Part shown: piece after piece, positions 40,002 through 48,998 of the stretch
Numbering within the stretch: the stretch's first letter is position 1
Layout: every line of letters begins with the position of its first letter
Assembly (NCBI RefSeq): GCF_000422625.1
Contig: NZ_AUGK01000012.1
Span: 1 to 64,000 of the forward strand
Origin: Adlercreutzia mucosicola DSM 19490
Lineage (GTDB): Bacteria; Actinomycetota; Coriobacteriia; Coriobacteriales; Eggerthellaceae
Direction: 5' to 3'
DNA: 64,000 nucleotides
The notes under the pieces: generated by a model
Database searches by the model: none
What the model was told of the DNA's origin: nothing
The model's input: only the letters and a program-made list of their open reading frames with translations
Program-made: the position numbers and the translations under genes

Positions 40002-42586
40002 GGGCGTCCTTTCTCGACAAGGCGATCGACGGCCCGCTTCAGGTCGGCGATCTCCAGGGGTTTCGCCACATGGGCGTTCATGCCGGCGGCAAGGGCCGCC
40101 TTCTCGTCCTCTACAAAGGCATCGGCGGTCATGGCGATGATGGGGATGGTAAGGGCATCGGGGCGCTCAAGGGCGCGGATGGCGCGGGTCGCGGCATGGC
40201 CGTTCATCACCGGCATCTGCACATCCATGAGGATGGCGTCGAACTCCCCGGGCTCGCAGGCCTCGAAACGCTCTACGGCGAGCTGTCCGTTCTCCACGAT
40301 CTCCACCGTGGCGCCTTCCAGCTCCAGCAGCTCGGTTAGGATGCCGGCGTTCAGGAAGTTATCCTCGGCGGCCAGGAAGCGCTTGCCCTGCAGTACCGCA
40401 TCGTAGGCCGCGGCCTCGGCCGCCTCCCCGACCCCGGCGACTTCCTCGATCTTGCGCTTCAAAGTGGACAGGAAAAAGGGCCGCGCCAGCACGCCTGTGC
40501 GCGCCGGCAGCGTCACGTCTTCCTCGATATCGAAGTGGTGGTCCACCACGAATACCACCGGAAGCGGCACCTCCGCGCCGGGGGCTGCCGCCGCCCGCAG
40601 GGCCTCGGCCGTGGCCGCAGCGCCCTCGTCCAGTCGATCGCAGCAGAGCAGCAGCACCTGGTAGCCGCCCGTCCCCGCCGCGGTCTCGGCGAGAGCGAAG
40701 GCTTCCCGCACCCCTGCCGTAACATCCACGCGCACGCCCGTGCCCTCCATCTGGGCCTGGGCGATCTCGCGGCCGGCCGCCGTGGGATCCACTACGAGCA
40801 TGGACTGAATGCCCTGCTGTCGCCAGAAGAAGCCCTGGGCCTGCTCATCGGGAATGCGCAACTCCAGATCGACTCGGAACAGCGAGCCGACCCCCTCGGT
40901 GCTCTCGGCTTCGATGGTACCGCCCATAAGCTCCACGAGGCTCTTGGTGATGGACATACCCAAACCCGTGCCCTGCACCTTGTTGGTGGTGCTGTTCTCG
41001 GCCCGCGTGAACGAGTCGAAGATGGTGGCCAGAAACTCGGGAGTCATGCCGTAGCCGTCGTCCTCCACCTCGATGCGAATGCGCTCGAACTGGCTCGAAT
41101 GCTGCGGCAAGCCAATGAAGCGCAGCCGGATATGGCCGCCCTCCGGCGTGTACTTCACGGCGTTGGACAAGAGGTTGATGAGGATCTGGTTCAGATGGGT
41201 CTCGTCTCCGATCACGTGCTCGTGGTTCACCCCCGTGATCTCGGTGCGGAAGACCTGGTGCTTCTGGCGGGCCATGGGGGCGATGATGGACTCGACGGCC
41301 ACGAGCGAATCGCCCAGGTCGAACTCCTCCAGCGTCATGGTGGCCTTACCGCTCTCGATCTTCGAGATATCCAGCACGTCGTTGATAAGATCGAGCAGGT
41401 GGCGCCCCGAGGCCATGATCTTGCCGGCGCAGTCGCGCACCTTGGCCGGATCGTCGGCCTCTTTCGCGATGATGGCCGTGAAGCCGAGCACGGCGTTCAT
41501 GGGCGTGCGGATGTCGTGGGACATGTTGGCCAGGAAGGCCGACTTCGACTCGTTGGCCACCTCGGCCGCCCGCAGCGCCTGGGCCAGCTGCTCGTTGTGC
41601 CGGGCGCGCTCGGCCTCCCGCGCCCGCTGGATCTGCAGCTGCTTGCGGCGGTTGTAGGCGTAGATGGCCACGCACAGGACGAAGGCCGCCGCCGCGATGG
41701 CGATGACGAGCGCGATGGCAACATTGACCGCCTGGGCCTCCTGCTGGATAGCGGCCATGGGCACGTATCCCACCAGATAGGTGGTGCCCCCGTTGATGGA
41801 CCACAGATAGCACAGCGATTCGCGCCCCTTTACCTGGTGGGCGAACATCACCGAGGCCTTATCGGCGATGCCCTGGCTCACCATGGCCAGCGTCTGCTCG
41901 TCCACCACGTTGTTGGCACGATAGAAGTCCTCCAGGTTCAAATGCCCCGCATTGCGCTCGCCCATGCCCTCGGGCTTCAGCACGAAGCGCTCGCTCGCGG
42001 CATCCATGAGGTACAGCACGGCCTGCTTGTCGTAAAAGCCCTCGGGCATCGATTGATCGATGGCATCGTAGACGTACTCGGCGTACAGCGTGCCGATAGC
42101 GCGGCCGTCGCGCTCGATGGGACACGCGATGGTGTAGGCCCAGGTGCCCATGTAGTTCACGTAGGACTGCGAAATGGGCAGCCCCATGACCGTGCCCCCG
42201 GCGGTGAAGTCCAGATCGGCGGGGCTGAAGGGCGCACCGTCGTTGGAGATGCCCTCGCTTTGCCCTTCCAGTACCACCGACAGCTTGGCCGTAGTGTCGT
42301 TGTTGCGCAAATTGAGAATATAGGCCTCGGGATCGGGCGCCGCGGCGATCTCTTCGGCGATGAGCTCTTGGAACTCCGCCTCGCTGCGCATGATGGCCTC
42401 GACGGTGTTCTCGATGAGATTCAGATTCTCGTTGAGGTTGCGGATGGCGGCGTCGGACATATCGTCGTAGGTCTGCCGCGCCACCCCGTAGATGGACGTC
42501 CCCATGGCCGCAAAGATCACGAGGACGACGATGACCCAGCGCCCATAGGCTCTCTTCTCGCCGTGCTTCGCTTCGCCTTGCACCAC
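39998..42586 (-). CDS. Hybrid sensor histidine kinase with Cache-like sensor and two receiver domains
   Basis: 862 residues from GTG 42586 (site AAGGAGGAGACT). One helix at about 17-35, a Cache-like outer domain to about 285, and a second helix (AVNVAIALVIAIAAAAFVL) precede a HisKA domain with SHDIRTPMNAVLGFTA. The ATPase part has N-box NQILINLLSNAVKYTPEGG, DDGYGM and GTGLGMSI. A degenerate receiver follows: its phospho-Asp position reads LLLCCDRLDEG. The last receiver is intact (ILMDVQMPVMNG, with MTADAF and AKPLEI). No response regulator gene is adjacent. Output may go through the last receiver to a separate partner. Confidence 0.9.
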   Translation of the reverse strand: MVQGEAKHGEKRAYGRWVIVVLVIFAAMGTSIYGVARQTYDDMSDAAIRNLNENLNLIENTVEAIMRSEAEFQELIAEEIAAAPDPEAYILNLRNNDTTAKLSVVLEGQSEGISNDGAPFSPADLDFTAGGTVMGLPISQSYVNYMGTWAYTIACPIERDGRAIGTLYAEYVYDAIDQSMPEGFYDKQAVLYLMDAASERFVLKPEGMGERNAGHLNLEDFYRANNVVDEQTLAMVSQGIADKASVMFAHQVKGRESLCYLWSINGGTTYLVGYVPMAAIQQEAQAVNVAIALVIAIAAAAFVLCVAIYAYNRRKQLQIQRAREAERARHNEQLAQALRAAEVANESKSAFLANMSHDIRTPMNAVLGFTAIIAKEADDPAKVRDCAGKIMASGRHLLDLINDVLDISKIESGKATMTLEEFDLGDSLVAVESIIAPMARQKHQVFRTEITGVNHEHVIGDETHLNQILINLLSNAVKYTPEGGHIRLRFIGLPQHSSQFERIRIEVEDDGYGMTPEFLATIFDSFTRAENSTTNKVQGTGLGMSITKSLVELMGGTIEAESTEGVGSLFRVDLELRIPDEQAQGFFWRQQGIQSMLVVDPTAAGREIAQAQMEGTGVRVDVTAGVREAFALAETAAGTGGYQVLLLCCDRLDEGAAATAEALRAAAAPGAEVPLPVVFVVDHHFDIEEDVTLPARTGVLARPFFLSTLKRKIEEVAGVGEAAEAAAYDAVLQGKRFLAAEDNFLNAGILTELLELEGATVEIVENGQLAVERFEACEPGEFDAILMDVQMPVMNGHAATRAIRALERPDALTIPIIAMTADAFVEDEKAALAAGMNAHVAKPLEIADLKRAVDRLVEKGRP

Positions 42587-42603
42587 AGTCTCCTCCTTAT
42601 CTG

Positions 42604-42640
42604 ACCATCTGATAACGGTACGGTATCGGAGGGAAAACTG
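42604..42640 (-). promoter_or_regulatory. Possible promoter of the sensor kinase gene
   Basis: Minus strand: TTGCAG, 17 bases, TACCGT, inside a near-palindrome GATACCGTACCGTTATC that could bind a regulator. It lies downstream of the terminator at 42685, which supports a separate start for the kinase transcript. Confidence 0.35.
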
Positions 42641-42684
42641 CAAGGGCAAACCGACGCTCCCCTGGTGATGGGTTATTTTCCCCT

Positions 42685-42719
42685 ATAAAAAACGACCCTC
42701 CGGCAGGGGAACCGGAGGG
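42685..42719 (-). terminator. Strong terminator upstream of the sensor kinase
   Basis: CCCTCCGG/CCGGAGGG stem (42712-42719 and 42696-42703), then TCGTTTTTTATAG on the minus strand. No protein gene ends just before it, which points to a non-coding transcript. Confidence 0.85.
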
Positions 42720-42905
42720 CCGCCATCTCAGTACGCACGGAGGAGAAGGGGAAACGTGCGCATGGACTTGGTTTCCGCCGCGAGGGTTTTGAGAGAGAGG
42801 AGAGAGGAGGGTTCACGCAGGAGACGGTGCGACGGAAGCTCTGGAAATGTTGTCAAGGTCCGCGCGGATCGGGCTCGCTTTCGCGCCTTCCCCGCTCGGC
42901 TGATG
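42720..42905 (-). ncRNA. Candidate C/U-rich small RNA between two terminators
   Basis: The minus strand between two terminators has no credible gene but carries pyrimidine tracts complementary to Shine-Dalgarno sequences: CCCTCCTCTCTCCTCTCTCTC (complement of about 42790-42811), and TTTCCCCTTCTCCTC shown in the 15-base loop of a CGCACG/CGTGCG stem (42734-42760). A U-rich terminator follows at once. This layout matches C-rich loop small RNAs that block ribosome sites. A TTGACA lies near 42848, but no matching -10 is clear. Alternatively it is an attenuated leader of the kinase gene. It accounts for much of the gene-free stretch 42587-43166. Confidence 0.4.
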
Positions 42906-42947
42906 ACAACAATAAGGCCTTCTCGCTCCCACGACAGCGAGAAGGCC
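42906..42947 (-). terminator. Terminator of the der-plsY-gpsA transcript
   Basis: A 12-bp stem, GGCCTTCTCGCT/AGCGAGAAGGCC, with an 8-base loop, followed on the minus strand by TTATTGTTGTC. It lies about 220 bases after the gpsA stop, beyond nested palindrome copy 2. Confidence 0.7.
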
Positions 42948-43028
42948 CGTCGGTTGCGCCTCCGTATGCGCATCGTTTACCAGGCGAAACCTGATAATGC
43001 AGGTGAACAATTCAGCGTTGGCAAAGCA

Positions 43029-43150
43029 GGCTCTGGGTTCGGGGTGGGGGTCCGCGCGCAGATTCCGCAGCGACGAGAACAGGACTAAATGTCCTGTTCT
43101 CCCAAGCGAGGACTGCCCGAGCACGGCGCCCCTACCCCGAACCCAGAGCC
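43029..43150. repeat. Nested palindrome repeat, copy 2 (downstream of gpsA)
   Basis: 122 bp. The outer arms 43029-43050 and 43129-43150 pair over 22 bases, the first 17 perfectly. The middle keeps ATTCCGCAGCGAC and CAAGCGAGGACTGCCCGAGC. The inner palindrome GAGAACAGGAC-TAAAT-GTCCTGTTCTC matches that of copy 4. It should be transcribed as part of the gpsA 3' end. Confidence 0.8.
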
Positions 43151-43166
43151 GGACGGCCCGAACGAC

Positions 43167-44165
43167 CTAGTAGAACTCAGACTTGAGGGGCCGGTCGATG
43201 AGGACGGCGGCGGCCTCGCGGGGATTCACGCCCTCCCACACCACGCTGCGCACCGTATCGGTCAGGGGCAGCTCCACCCCGTAGCGCTCCTCTAAGGTGC
43301 GCAGGGTCTTGCAGGCGATGGCCCCTTCCACCACCATGTGGGTCTGGGCCGTGAAGTCGTCCAGGGTAAGGCCCCGGGCCACGTACTGCTCGCCAAAGCG
43401 GCGGTTGCGCGAGTGCTGGGACATGCAGGTGACCACCATGTCGCCAGCACCCCCCAAACCCATGCAGGTGAGGGCCTCGCCGCCGGCGGCCACCACCATG
43501 CGGCTCATTTCGGCCAGGCCGCGGGTAATGAGCAGGGCCGCCGTGTTGTCGCCAAAACCCATGCCGTAGCTGATGCCCACGGCAATGGCGATGACGTTCT
43601 TGAAGGCGGCGCACAGCTCCACGCCCACGGGATCGTCGGAGGTGTAGGTGCGGAAGAAACGGGTGGCGAACAAGTCGCGGAAGAACAGCGCCGTGGCCTC
43701 CGAAGACGAGGCCACGACAGCGGCCGAGGGCTTGCGGCAGATGACCTCCTCGGCATGGGTGGGGCCCGACAGCACCGCCAGCCGGTCAGCGTTTCCCAAC
43801 TCGGCGGCGAAGGTGTCGATGGGCAACAGCCCCGTCTGCTCCTCCACGCCCTTCGAGCAGATGACGATGGGCGTATCGGGCGCGATCAGCGCAGCCAGAT
43901 CGCGGGCCACAGAGCGCAGGGCCGCCGACGGGGTCACGATGACCATGGCCTCGGCACCGTCTGCGGCCTCGGCGTAGTCGGCTGTAGCGCAGATGGCCGA
44001 GGGTAGGCGGTAGTCGGACAGATAGCGCGGGTTGCGATGCTCGGCGTTGATGGCCCGGGCCACCTCGGCCGTGCGGGCCCAGAGCATCACCTCGTGCCCG
44101 GCCTCGGCCAAAACGAGCGCCAGCGCCGTTCCCCAACTACCCGCTCCGATAACGGCTACGCGCAT
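43167..44165 (-). CDS. gpsA: Glycerol-3-phosphate dehydrogenase (NAD(P)+)
   Basis: GpsA makes sn-glycerol-3-phosphate from DHAP for phospholipid synthesis, feeding the plsY gene it overlaps. The 332 residues carry the NAD site VIGAGSWGTALALVLAEAGH, VTPSAALRSVA, CSKGVEEQTGLLPI, VLSGPTHAEEVICRKPSA, the catalytic Lys region ELCAAFKNVIAIAVGISYGMGFGDN and GLGGAGDMVVTCMSQHSRNRRFG. ATG 44165 overlaps the plsY end by ten bases. The ending VLIDRPLKSEFY is normal. Confidence 0.95.
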   Translation of the reverse strand: MRVAVIGAGSWGTALALVLAEAGHEVMLWARTAEVARAINAEHRNPRYLSDYRLPSAICATADYAEAADGAEAMVIVTPSAALRSVARDLAALIAPDTPIVICSKGVEEQTGLLPIDTFAAELGNADRLAVLSGPTHAEEVICRKPSAAVVASSSEATALFFRDLFATRFFRTYTSDDPVGVELCAAFKNVIAIAVGISYGMGFGDNTAALLITRGLAEMSRMVVAAGGEALTCMGLGGAGDMVVTCMSQHSRNRRFGEQYVARGLTLDDFTAQTHMVVEGAIACKTLRTLEERYGVELPLTDTVRSVVWEGVNPREAAAVLIDRPLKSEFY

Positions 44166-44872
44166 GGACGCTCCTTCTTCTTGCTGCCGATCTTGTTCTC
44201 GGTGCCGGCGCGCAAGCGCTGGATATTGGCGCGATGGGCCCAGATGACCACGAGCGCCGTAGCGGCGATGATGGCCCACGACACCCAATGGCCCCAGTAG
44301 AAGTAGAGGCCCAAAAGCGGGCAGACCACCGCCGCGGCGATGGAGCCCACCGACACGCAGCGGGTGATGAGAATGCCGCCGGCGAACACTGCGATCTCGA
44401 TGAAGAAGCCCACGGGACCGTAGACGAACAGCAGGCAGGCGGCGGCCACGGCAATGCCCTTGCCGCCCTTGAACTTGAGCCACGGGCTGAAGATGTGCCC
44501 GAGCGTGCAGCCGGCGAAGGCCAGGGCCAGGCACAGCGAGACGGGGTTCACGCCCGTTGGGCCGAAGACGGCAAGCAGAGCCTGACCCTCAGCCGCGGTG
44601 CCATCGACCGCCACGCCGGCAATAGCCGGGGCGAACACCCAAGCCGCCAACCAACCCGACAGCACGCCCTTGCCGAAGTCCAGCAGGAACACAACCGCAC
44701 CGCCTGTCTTCCCCATGGAGCGAAAGGCGTTGGTGGTGCCGATGTTGCCGCTTCCCTCCTCCCGGATGTCCTTGTGGAAGGCCAGCTTCGAGACGATGAC
44801 GCCCCAGGGGATAGACCCCAGCAGGAACGAGACGATAAACGACAGGGTCAAGTAGGTGATGACGGTGTCCAC
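44156..44872 (-). CDS. plsY: Glycerol-3-phosphate acyltransferase PlsY
   Basis: This inner-membrane enzyme moves the acyl group of acyl-phosphate (made by PlsX) to glycerol-3-phosphate. The 238 residues have five or more helices and the three family motifs: GSIPWGVIVSKL, EEGSGNIGTTNAFRSMGK and LKFKGGKGIAVA. Between them an extra loop (VDGTAAEGQALLAVFGPTGVN) is longer than usual, and the C-terminus is a basic tail (NKIGSKKKERPCA). GTG 44872 lies four bases after the der stop. der-plsY-gpsA is a common actinobacterial operon. Confidence 0.93.
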   Translation of the reverse strand: MDTVITYLTLSFIVSFLLGSIPWGVIVSKLAFHKDIREEGSGNIGTTNAFRSMGKTGGAVVFLLDFGKGVLSGWLAAWVFAPAIAGVAVDGTAAEGQALLAVFGPTGVNPVSLCLALAFAGCTLGHIFSPWLKFKGGKGIAVAAACLLFVYGPVGFFIEIAVFAGGILITRCVSVGSIAAAVVCPLLGLYFYWGHWVSWAIIAATALVVIWAHRANIQRLRAGTENKIGSKKKERPCA

Positions 44873-44875
44873 GAC

Positions 44876-46189
<1,314 letters not shown>

Positions 46190-46246
46190 GATGTTCCTCT
46201 TATCTATGGTTGGGCCGGGCGCGGGGCTGCGCCGGACGACTGGCTC

Positions 46247-47926
46247 CTACAAACGACCGTCAGCCAGGGCGATGATCTCCGGCAGGTAGTCGAGCGGATT
46301 ACAGGATACCACGCAAACGGCCGCCCCCGCCGCGTTTTCGATATCCTGCACGGTCATGTCATCAAGCGTGACGCCGTCGTCGTTCAAAATGACCTTGGGG
46401 ATGAGGAACAGCTCGCCTGCAGGGACTTGTCCGGGGACAGGTTCGGGGTACCCCGATTCGCTCAGACAGTCCTCGCTTGGTGAAACAGCCCACTGGGCTG
46501 TTTCAGACGCTGCGGAACTCGCTCGGTCGGAGCACCCCGAACCTGTCCCCTGCTCAACCTCGGGCAAGTTGTCCTCCTCCTCGCTGGGGGCGGGCTCTTT
46601 CCCTATCTCGGCCTTGATAGCGGCGGCGATGTCGCAGCCGCACAGAAGGCCGGTGACGTTCACGTTGCCGCCGAAGTAGTCGTTCTCTACCGTGAGGGGA
46701 ACGAGGCGGCCGGACAGCGGGCTGTCCGCGATCATGGCGTCCAGGAAGGGCTGCATGGCCTCGCCGACGATATAGCGGGCCCGCACGCCGCTCCCGTCCA
46801 GCACGGCAGCGGCGCGGGCCGCCAGGCCGCTTTCGCAGGCGGCGGCGAACTCGTCCACGTAGGAGCGGACGATGCCGATGCCGTCCTCGAACATCTCGTA
46901 GTCGCCGTAATCGCTGGCCGGGGGAATATGGGCGGGGGTTTCCGCACCGAAGGCGTTCACGTAGAACTCGTCGGCGGCGAATACCCACGGGCCGCCCCGC
47001 TCGGTGCGGGCGCGGGCCTGGAAGGGCTCGATGGTGCGGATGACGTTCAGGGCCGCCTCGGGACCCGTGAAGCTCTCGTGCAGGGCCGTCTGGTGCTTCG
47101 TGAAGCCCAAAGGCACGATGCCCACGTTCTGGATGTTCGGCCGCGCCCAGGCCCATTCCAAAGTTTCGCGCAGGGCATCGCCGTCGTTCACCCCCGGCAT
47201 GAGCACGATCTGCGCGTGGGCCTTAATGCCGGCGGCGAGCAGGCGATCGAGGGCGTCGAGCCCGTGCTGGGCGTGCCGGCCGATCATGGAGCGGCGCAGC
47301 TCGGGGTTGCTCGCGTGCAGGCTCACCCGCAAGGGGCTGATGTGCTGCTCGATGATGCGGGCCTCGTCTTCGGGCCTCAGGTTCGTGAGCGTGACGAAGG
47401 TGCCCGACAAAAAGCTCAGGCGGAAGTCGTCGTCGCGCAGCACGAGCGAGGGGCGCACGCCCTCGGGCAGCTGGCGCATGAAGCAGAACACGCAGGCGTT
47501 GCGGCAGAGCTTCACCTTATCGAAGAGCACGCCGTCGAACTCGAAGCCCCAGCGCTCCCCCGCCTCGCGCTCCAGTTCCACTTCGCCCGCTTCGCCATCT
47601 TGGTCGATGTAGCCGACCGCTATGGCATCCTCGGCCGCGAGCCACCGCCAATCGATGATGTCGCGCAGGGGATGGCCGTCCACGGTCGTGAGGTAGCAGC
47701 CGGCCGTAAAGCCCGCGTCGTCGGCGGGGCTCTCCGGCTCCACGGCGGCGATGGGCGCCACGGGACCGTCCCAGGCTGCGGCCGCCGCCTGGGCAGGTGT
47801 CAAGGCGGCAGCGCCGCAACCGGCGCAGGACGCGCTGGGACCGGGGGCGCCGGCACCTGCGTCGGAGGCAGAGCCGCAAGCAGCCTGCGCTGCCCGCTCG
47901 ATGTCCTTGCCGGGATAGGTGGCCAT
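46247..47926 (-). CDS. Radical SAM DUF512 protein with an in-frame repeat insertion
   Basis: 559 residues; relatives are about 430-470. The N-terminus has a PDZ-like domain (EPESPADDAGFTAGCYLTTVDG), then the Fe-S motif LCRNACVFCFMRQLPEG (C-x3-C-x2-C) and DDDFRLSFLSGTFVTLTNL. The DUF512 end has GSRYIV-like VRARYIVGEAMQPF, NDYFGGNVNVTGLLCG and LIPKVILNDDG. Residues about 459-498 are encoded by nested palindrome copy 3, which reads through without a stop and adds a Ser/Glu/Pro-rich loop. The first 50 residues are Ala-rich with two extra Cys. Relatives sit next to der, as here. The reaction is unknown. Confidence 0.87.
   Translation of the reverse strand: MATYPGKDIERAAQAACGSASDAGAGAPGPSASCAGCGAAALTPAQAAAAAWDGPVAPIAAVEPESPADDAGFTAGCYLTTVDGHPLRDIIDWRWLAAEDAIAVGYIDQDGEAGEVELEREAGERWGFEFDGVLFDKVKLCRNACVFCFMRQLPEGVRPSLVLRDDDFRLSFLSGTFVTLTNLRPEDEARIIEQHISPLRVSLHASNPELRRSMIGRHAQHGLDALDRLLAAGIKAHAQIVLMPGVNDGDALRETLEWAWARPNIQNVGIVPLGFTKHQTALHESFTGPEAALNVIRTIEPFQARARTERGGPWVFAADEFYVNAFGAETPAHIPPASDYGDYEMFEDGIGIVRSYVDEFAAACESGLAARAAAVLDGSGVRARYIVGEAMQPFLDAMIADSPLSGRLVPLTVENDYFGGNVNVTGLLCGCDIAAAIKAEIGKEPAPSEEEDNLPEVEQGTGSGCSDRASSAASETAQWAVSPSEDCLSESGYPEPVPGQVPAGELFLIPKVILNDDGVTLDDMTVQDIENAAGAAVCVVSCNPLDYLPEIIALADGRL
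46433..46550. repeat. Nested palindrome repeat, copy 3 (inside the DUF512 gene)
   Basis: 118 bp on the opposite orientation to copies 1, 2 and 4. The outer arms GGGGACAGGTTCGGGG and CCCCGAACCTGTCCCC (46433-46448, 46535-46550) pair perfectly. In minus reading the middle is ACCGAGCGAGTTCCGCAGCG ... CCAAGCGAGGACTG. The inner palindrome is TGAAACAGCCCA, G, TGGGCTGTTTCA: same length and centre as copy 1 but no shared sequence. Confidence 0.85.
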
Positions 47927-47933
47927 TGGCTGC

Positions 47934-48806
47934 CTACAGAGTCTTCAAGAAGGCCTCCACGGAGGCGATCTGGTTCTCGGGCGTGGAGGCGCCGGCCGTG
48001 ACGCCGATGCGGCGGCAGCCGGCGAAGGCCGTCGCTTCCAACTCGTCGACCGACTCGATATGGAAGGTGCGCGGGCAGGTAAGGGCGCAGACCTCGGCCA
48101 GGCGCGTGGTATTCGACGAGTTGCGGCCGCCGATGACCACCATGGCGTCCACCGCCGAGGCCAGATCGGCGGCGGCCTCCTGGCGCTGGCGCGTGGCCGA
48201 GCAGATGGTGTTCTTCACGATGGGATCGAGCCCCTGCTCGCGCAGGGCGGCCACCACCGCTTCCAGGTTCTCCTTGCGCTGGGTGGTCTGGGCCACCACG
48301 CCCACCGGATCGTAGAGCCCCGCGGGAATCTCGCCGGGGCCGGCCACCACATCCACCTTGCCGCCGGCCTGGCGGGCCCAGGCGGTGAGCCCCTCCACCT
48401 CGGGGTGCCCCGCCTCGCCGAGCACCACCACGCGGCAGCCCTCCCGGGCCAGCTCGGCCGCGGCGGCCTGGGCGCGGGACACATGGGGGCAGGTGGCGTC
48501 CACCACGGAAAAGCCGCGCTCCACCACGGCTCCCAGTACCTCGGGCGTCACCCCATGGGAGCGAATGACCACGGCCGGTGCCTCGTCAGCGGCTGCGGCG
48601 TCGGTTCTGGCCGCGGCGGGAATGTCCTCCACCGACGCCACGGCCGCAGCGCCCCGGGCCGCCAACTCGTCCACCACCTGGGGGTTGTGGATGAGCGGCC
48701 CCAGGGTGTAGGCGCGGCCGCCCGCCTCGATCACCTCGGCGGCCATGTCCAGGGCCCGTTGCACGCCGTAGCAGGCCCCAGCCCGTTTCGCGCGAATCAC
48801 TTCCAT
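47934..48806 (-). CDS. ispH: 4-hydroxy-3-methylbut-2-enyl diphosphate reductase
   Basis: IspH is the last enzyme of the MEP isoprenoid pathway and uses a 4Fe-4S cluster. The three cluster Cys are in AGACYGVQRALDMA (near residue 12), VDATCPHVSRAQ and NTICSATRQRQEA; His residues sit in LGPLIHNPQVV and GEAGHPEVEGL; the active-site Glu region is AGASTPENQI. ATG 48806 (site GAGAAGGAG) is chosen; the frame is open upstream through a repeat. The 290 residues match the family. The gene ends seven bases before the DUF512 gene, so it is co-transcribed. Confidence 0.94.
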   Translation of the reverse strand: MEVIRAKRAGACYGVQRALDMAAEVIEAGGRAYTLGPLIHNPQVVDELAARGAAAVASVEDIPAAARTDAAAADEAPAVVIRSHGVTPEVLGAVVERGFSVVDATCPHVSRAQAAAAELAREGCRVVVLGEAGHPEVEGLTAWARQAGGKVDVVAGPGEIPAGLYDPVGVVAQTTQRKENLEAVVAALREQGLDPIVKNTICSATRQRQEAAADLASAVDAMVVIGGRNSSNTTRLAEVCALTCPRTFHIESVDELEATAFAGCRRIGVTAGASTPENQIASVEAFLKTL

Positions 48807-48863
48807 GGCTACTCCTTCTCGGATGCGAGCTTCCGCCCCCGCCCGACCTTCTTGGGCAAAATT

Positions 48864-48992
48864 GGCTTGGAATCGACGGTTTGGGGTATTCTCTGTCCAC
48901 CAAACCGTTCTTTTCAAGCCATCAGCACGGTAAATGTTGCTTTTTCGACAGAAAACCAGAGGAAATTCCCCCGAAACCGTCGATTCCAAGCC
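48864..48992. mobile_element. MITE-like element with 19-bp terminal inverted repeats
   Basis: GGCTTGGAATCGACGGTTT at 48864-48882 is perfectly inverted at 48974-48992, with about 90 bases of AT-richer sequence between. A diverged third unit, AAACCGTTCTTTTCAAGCC, lies at 48902-48920. It fits a small non-coding mobile element between ispH and the acyltransferase gene; a regulatory inverted repeat is the alternative. No target duplication is clear. Confidence 0.45.
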
Positions 48993-48998
48993 AGAAAT

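Noticed and set aside
42728-42973. 81-codon minus-strand frame upstream of the sensor kinase
   Set aside because: It runs across the terminator hairpin at 42906-42947 and has Arg/Ser-rich composition with no ribosome site. The region is better read as non-coding RNA.
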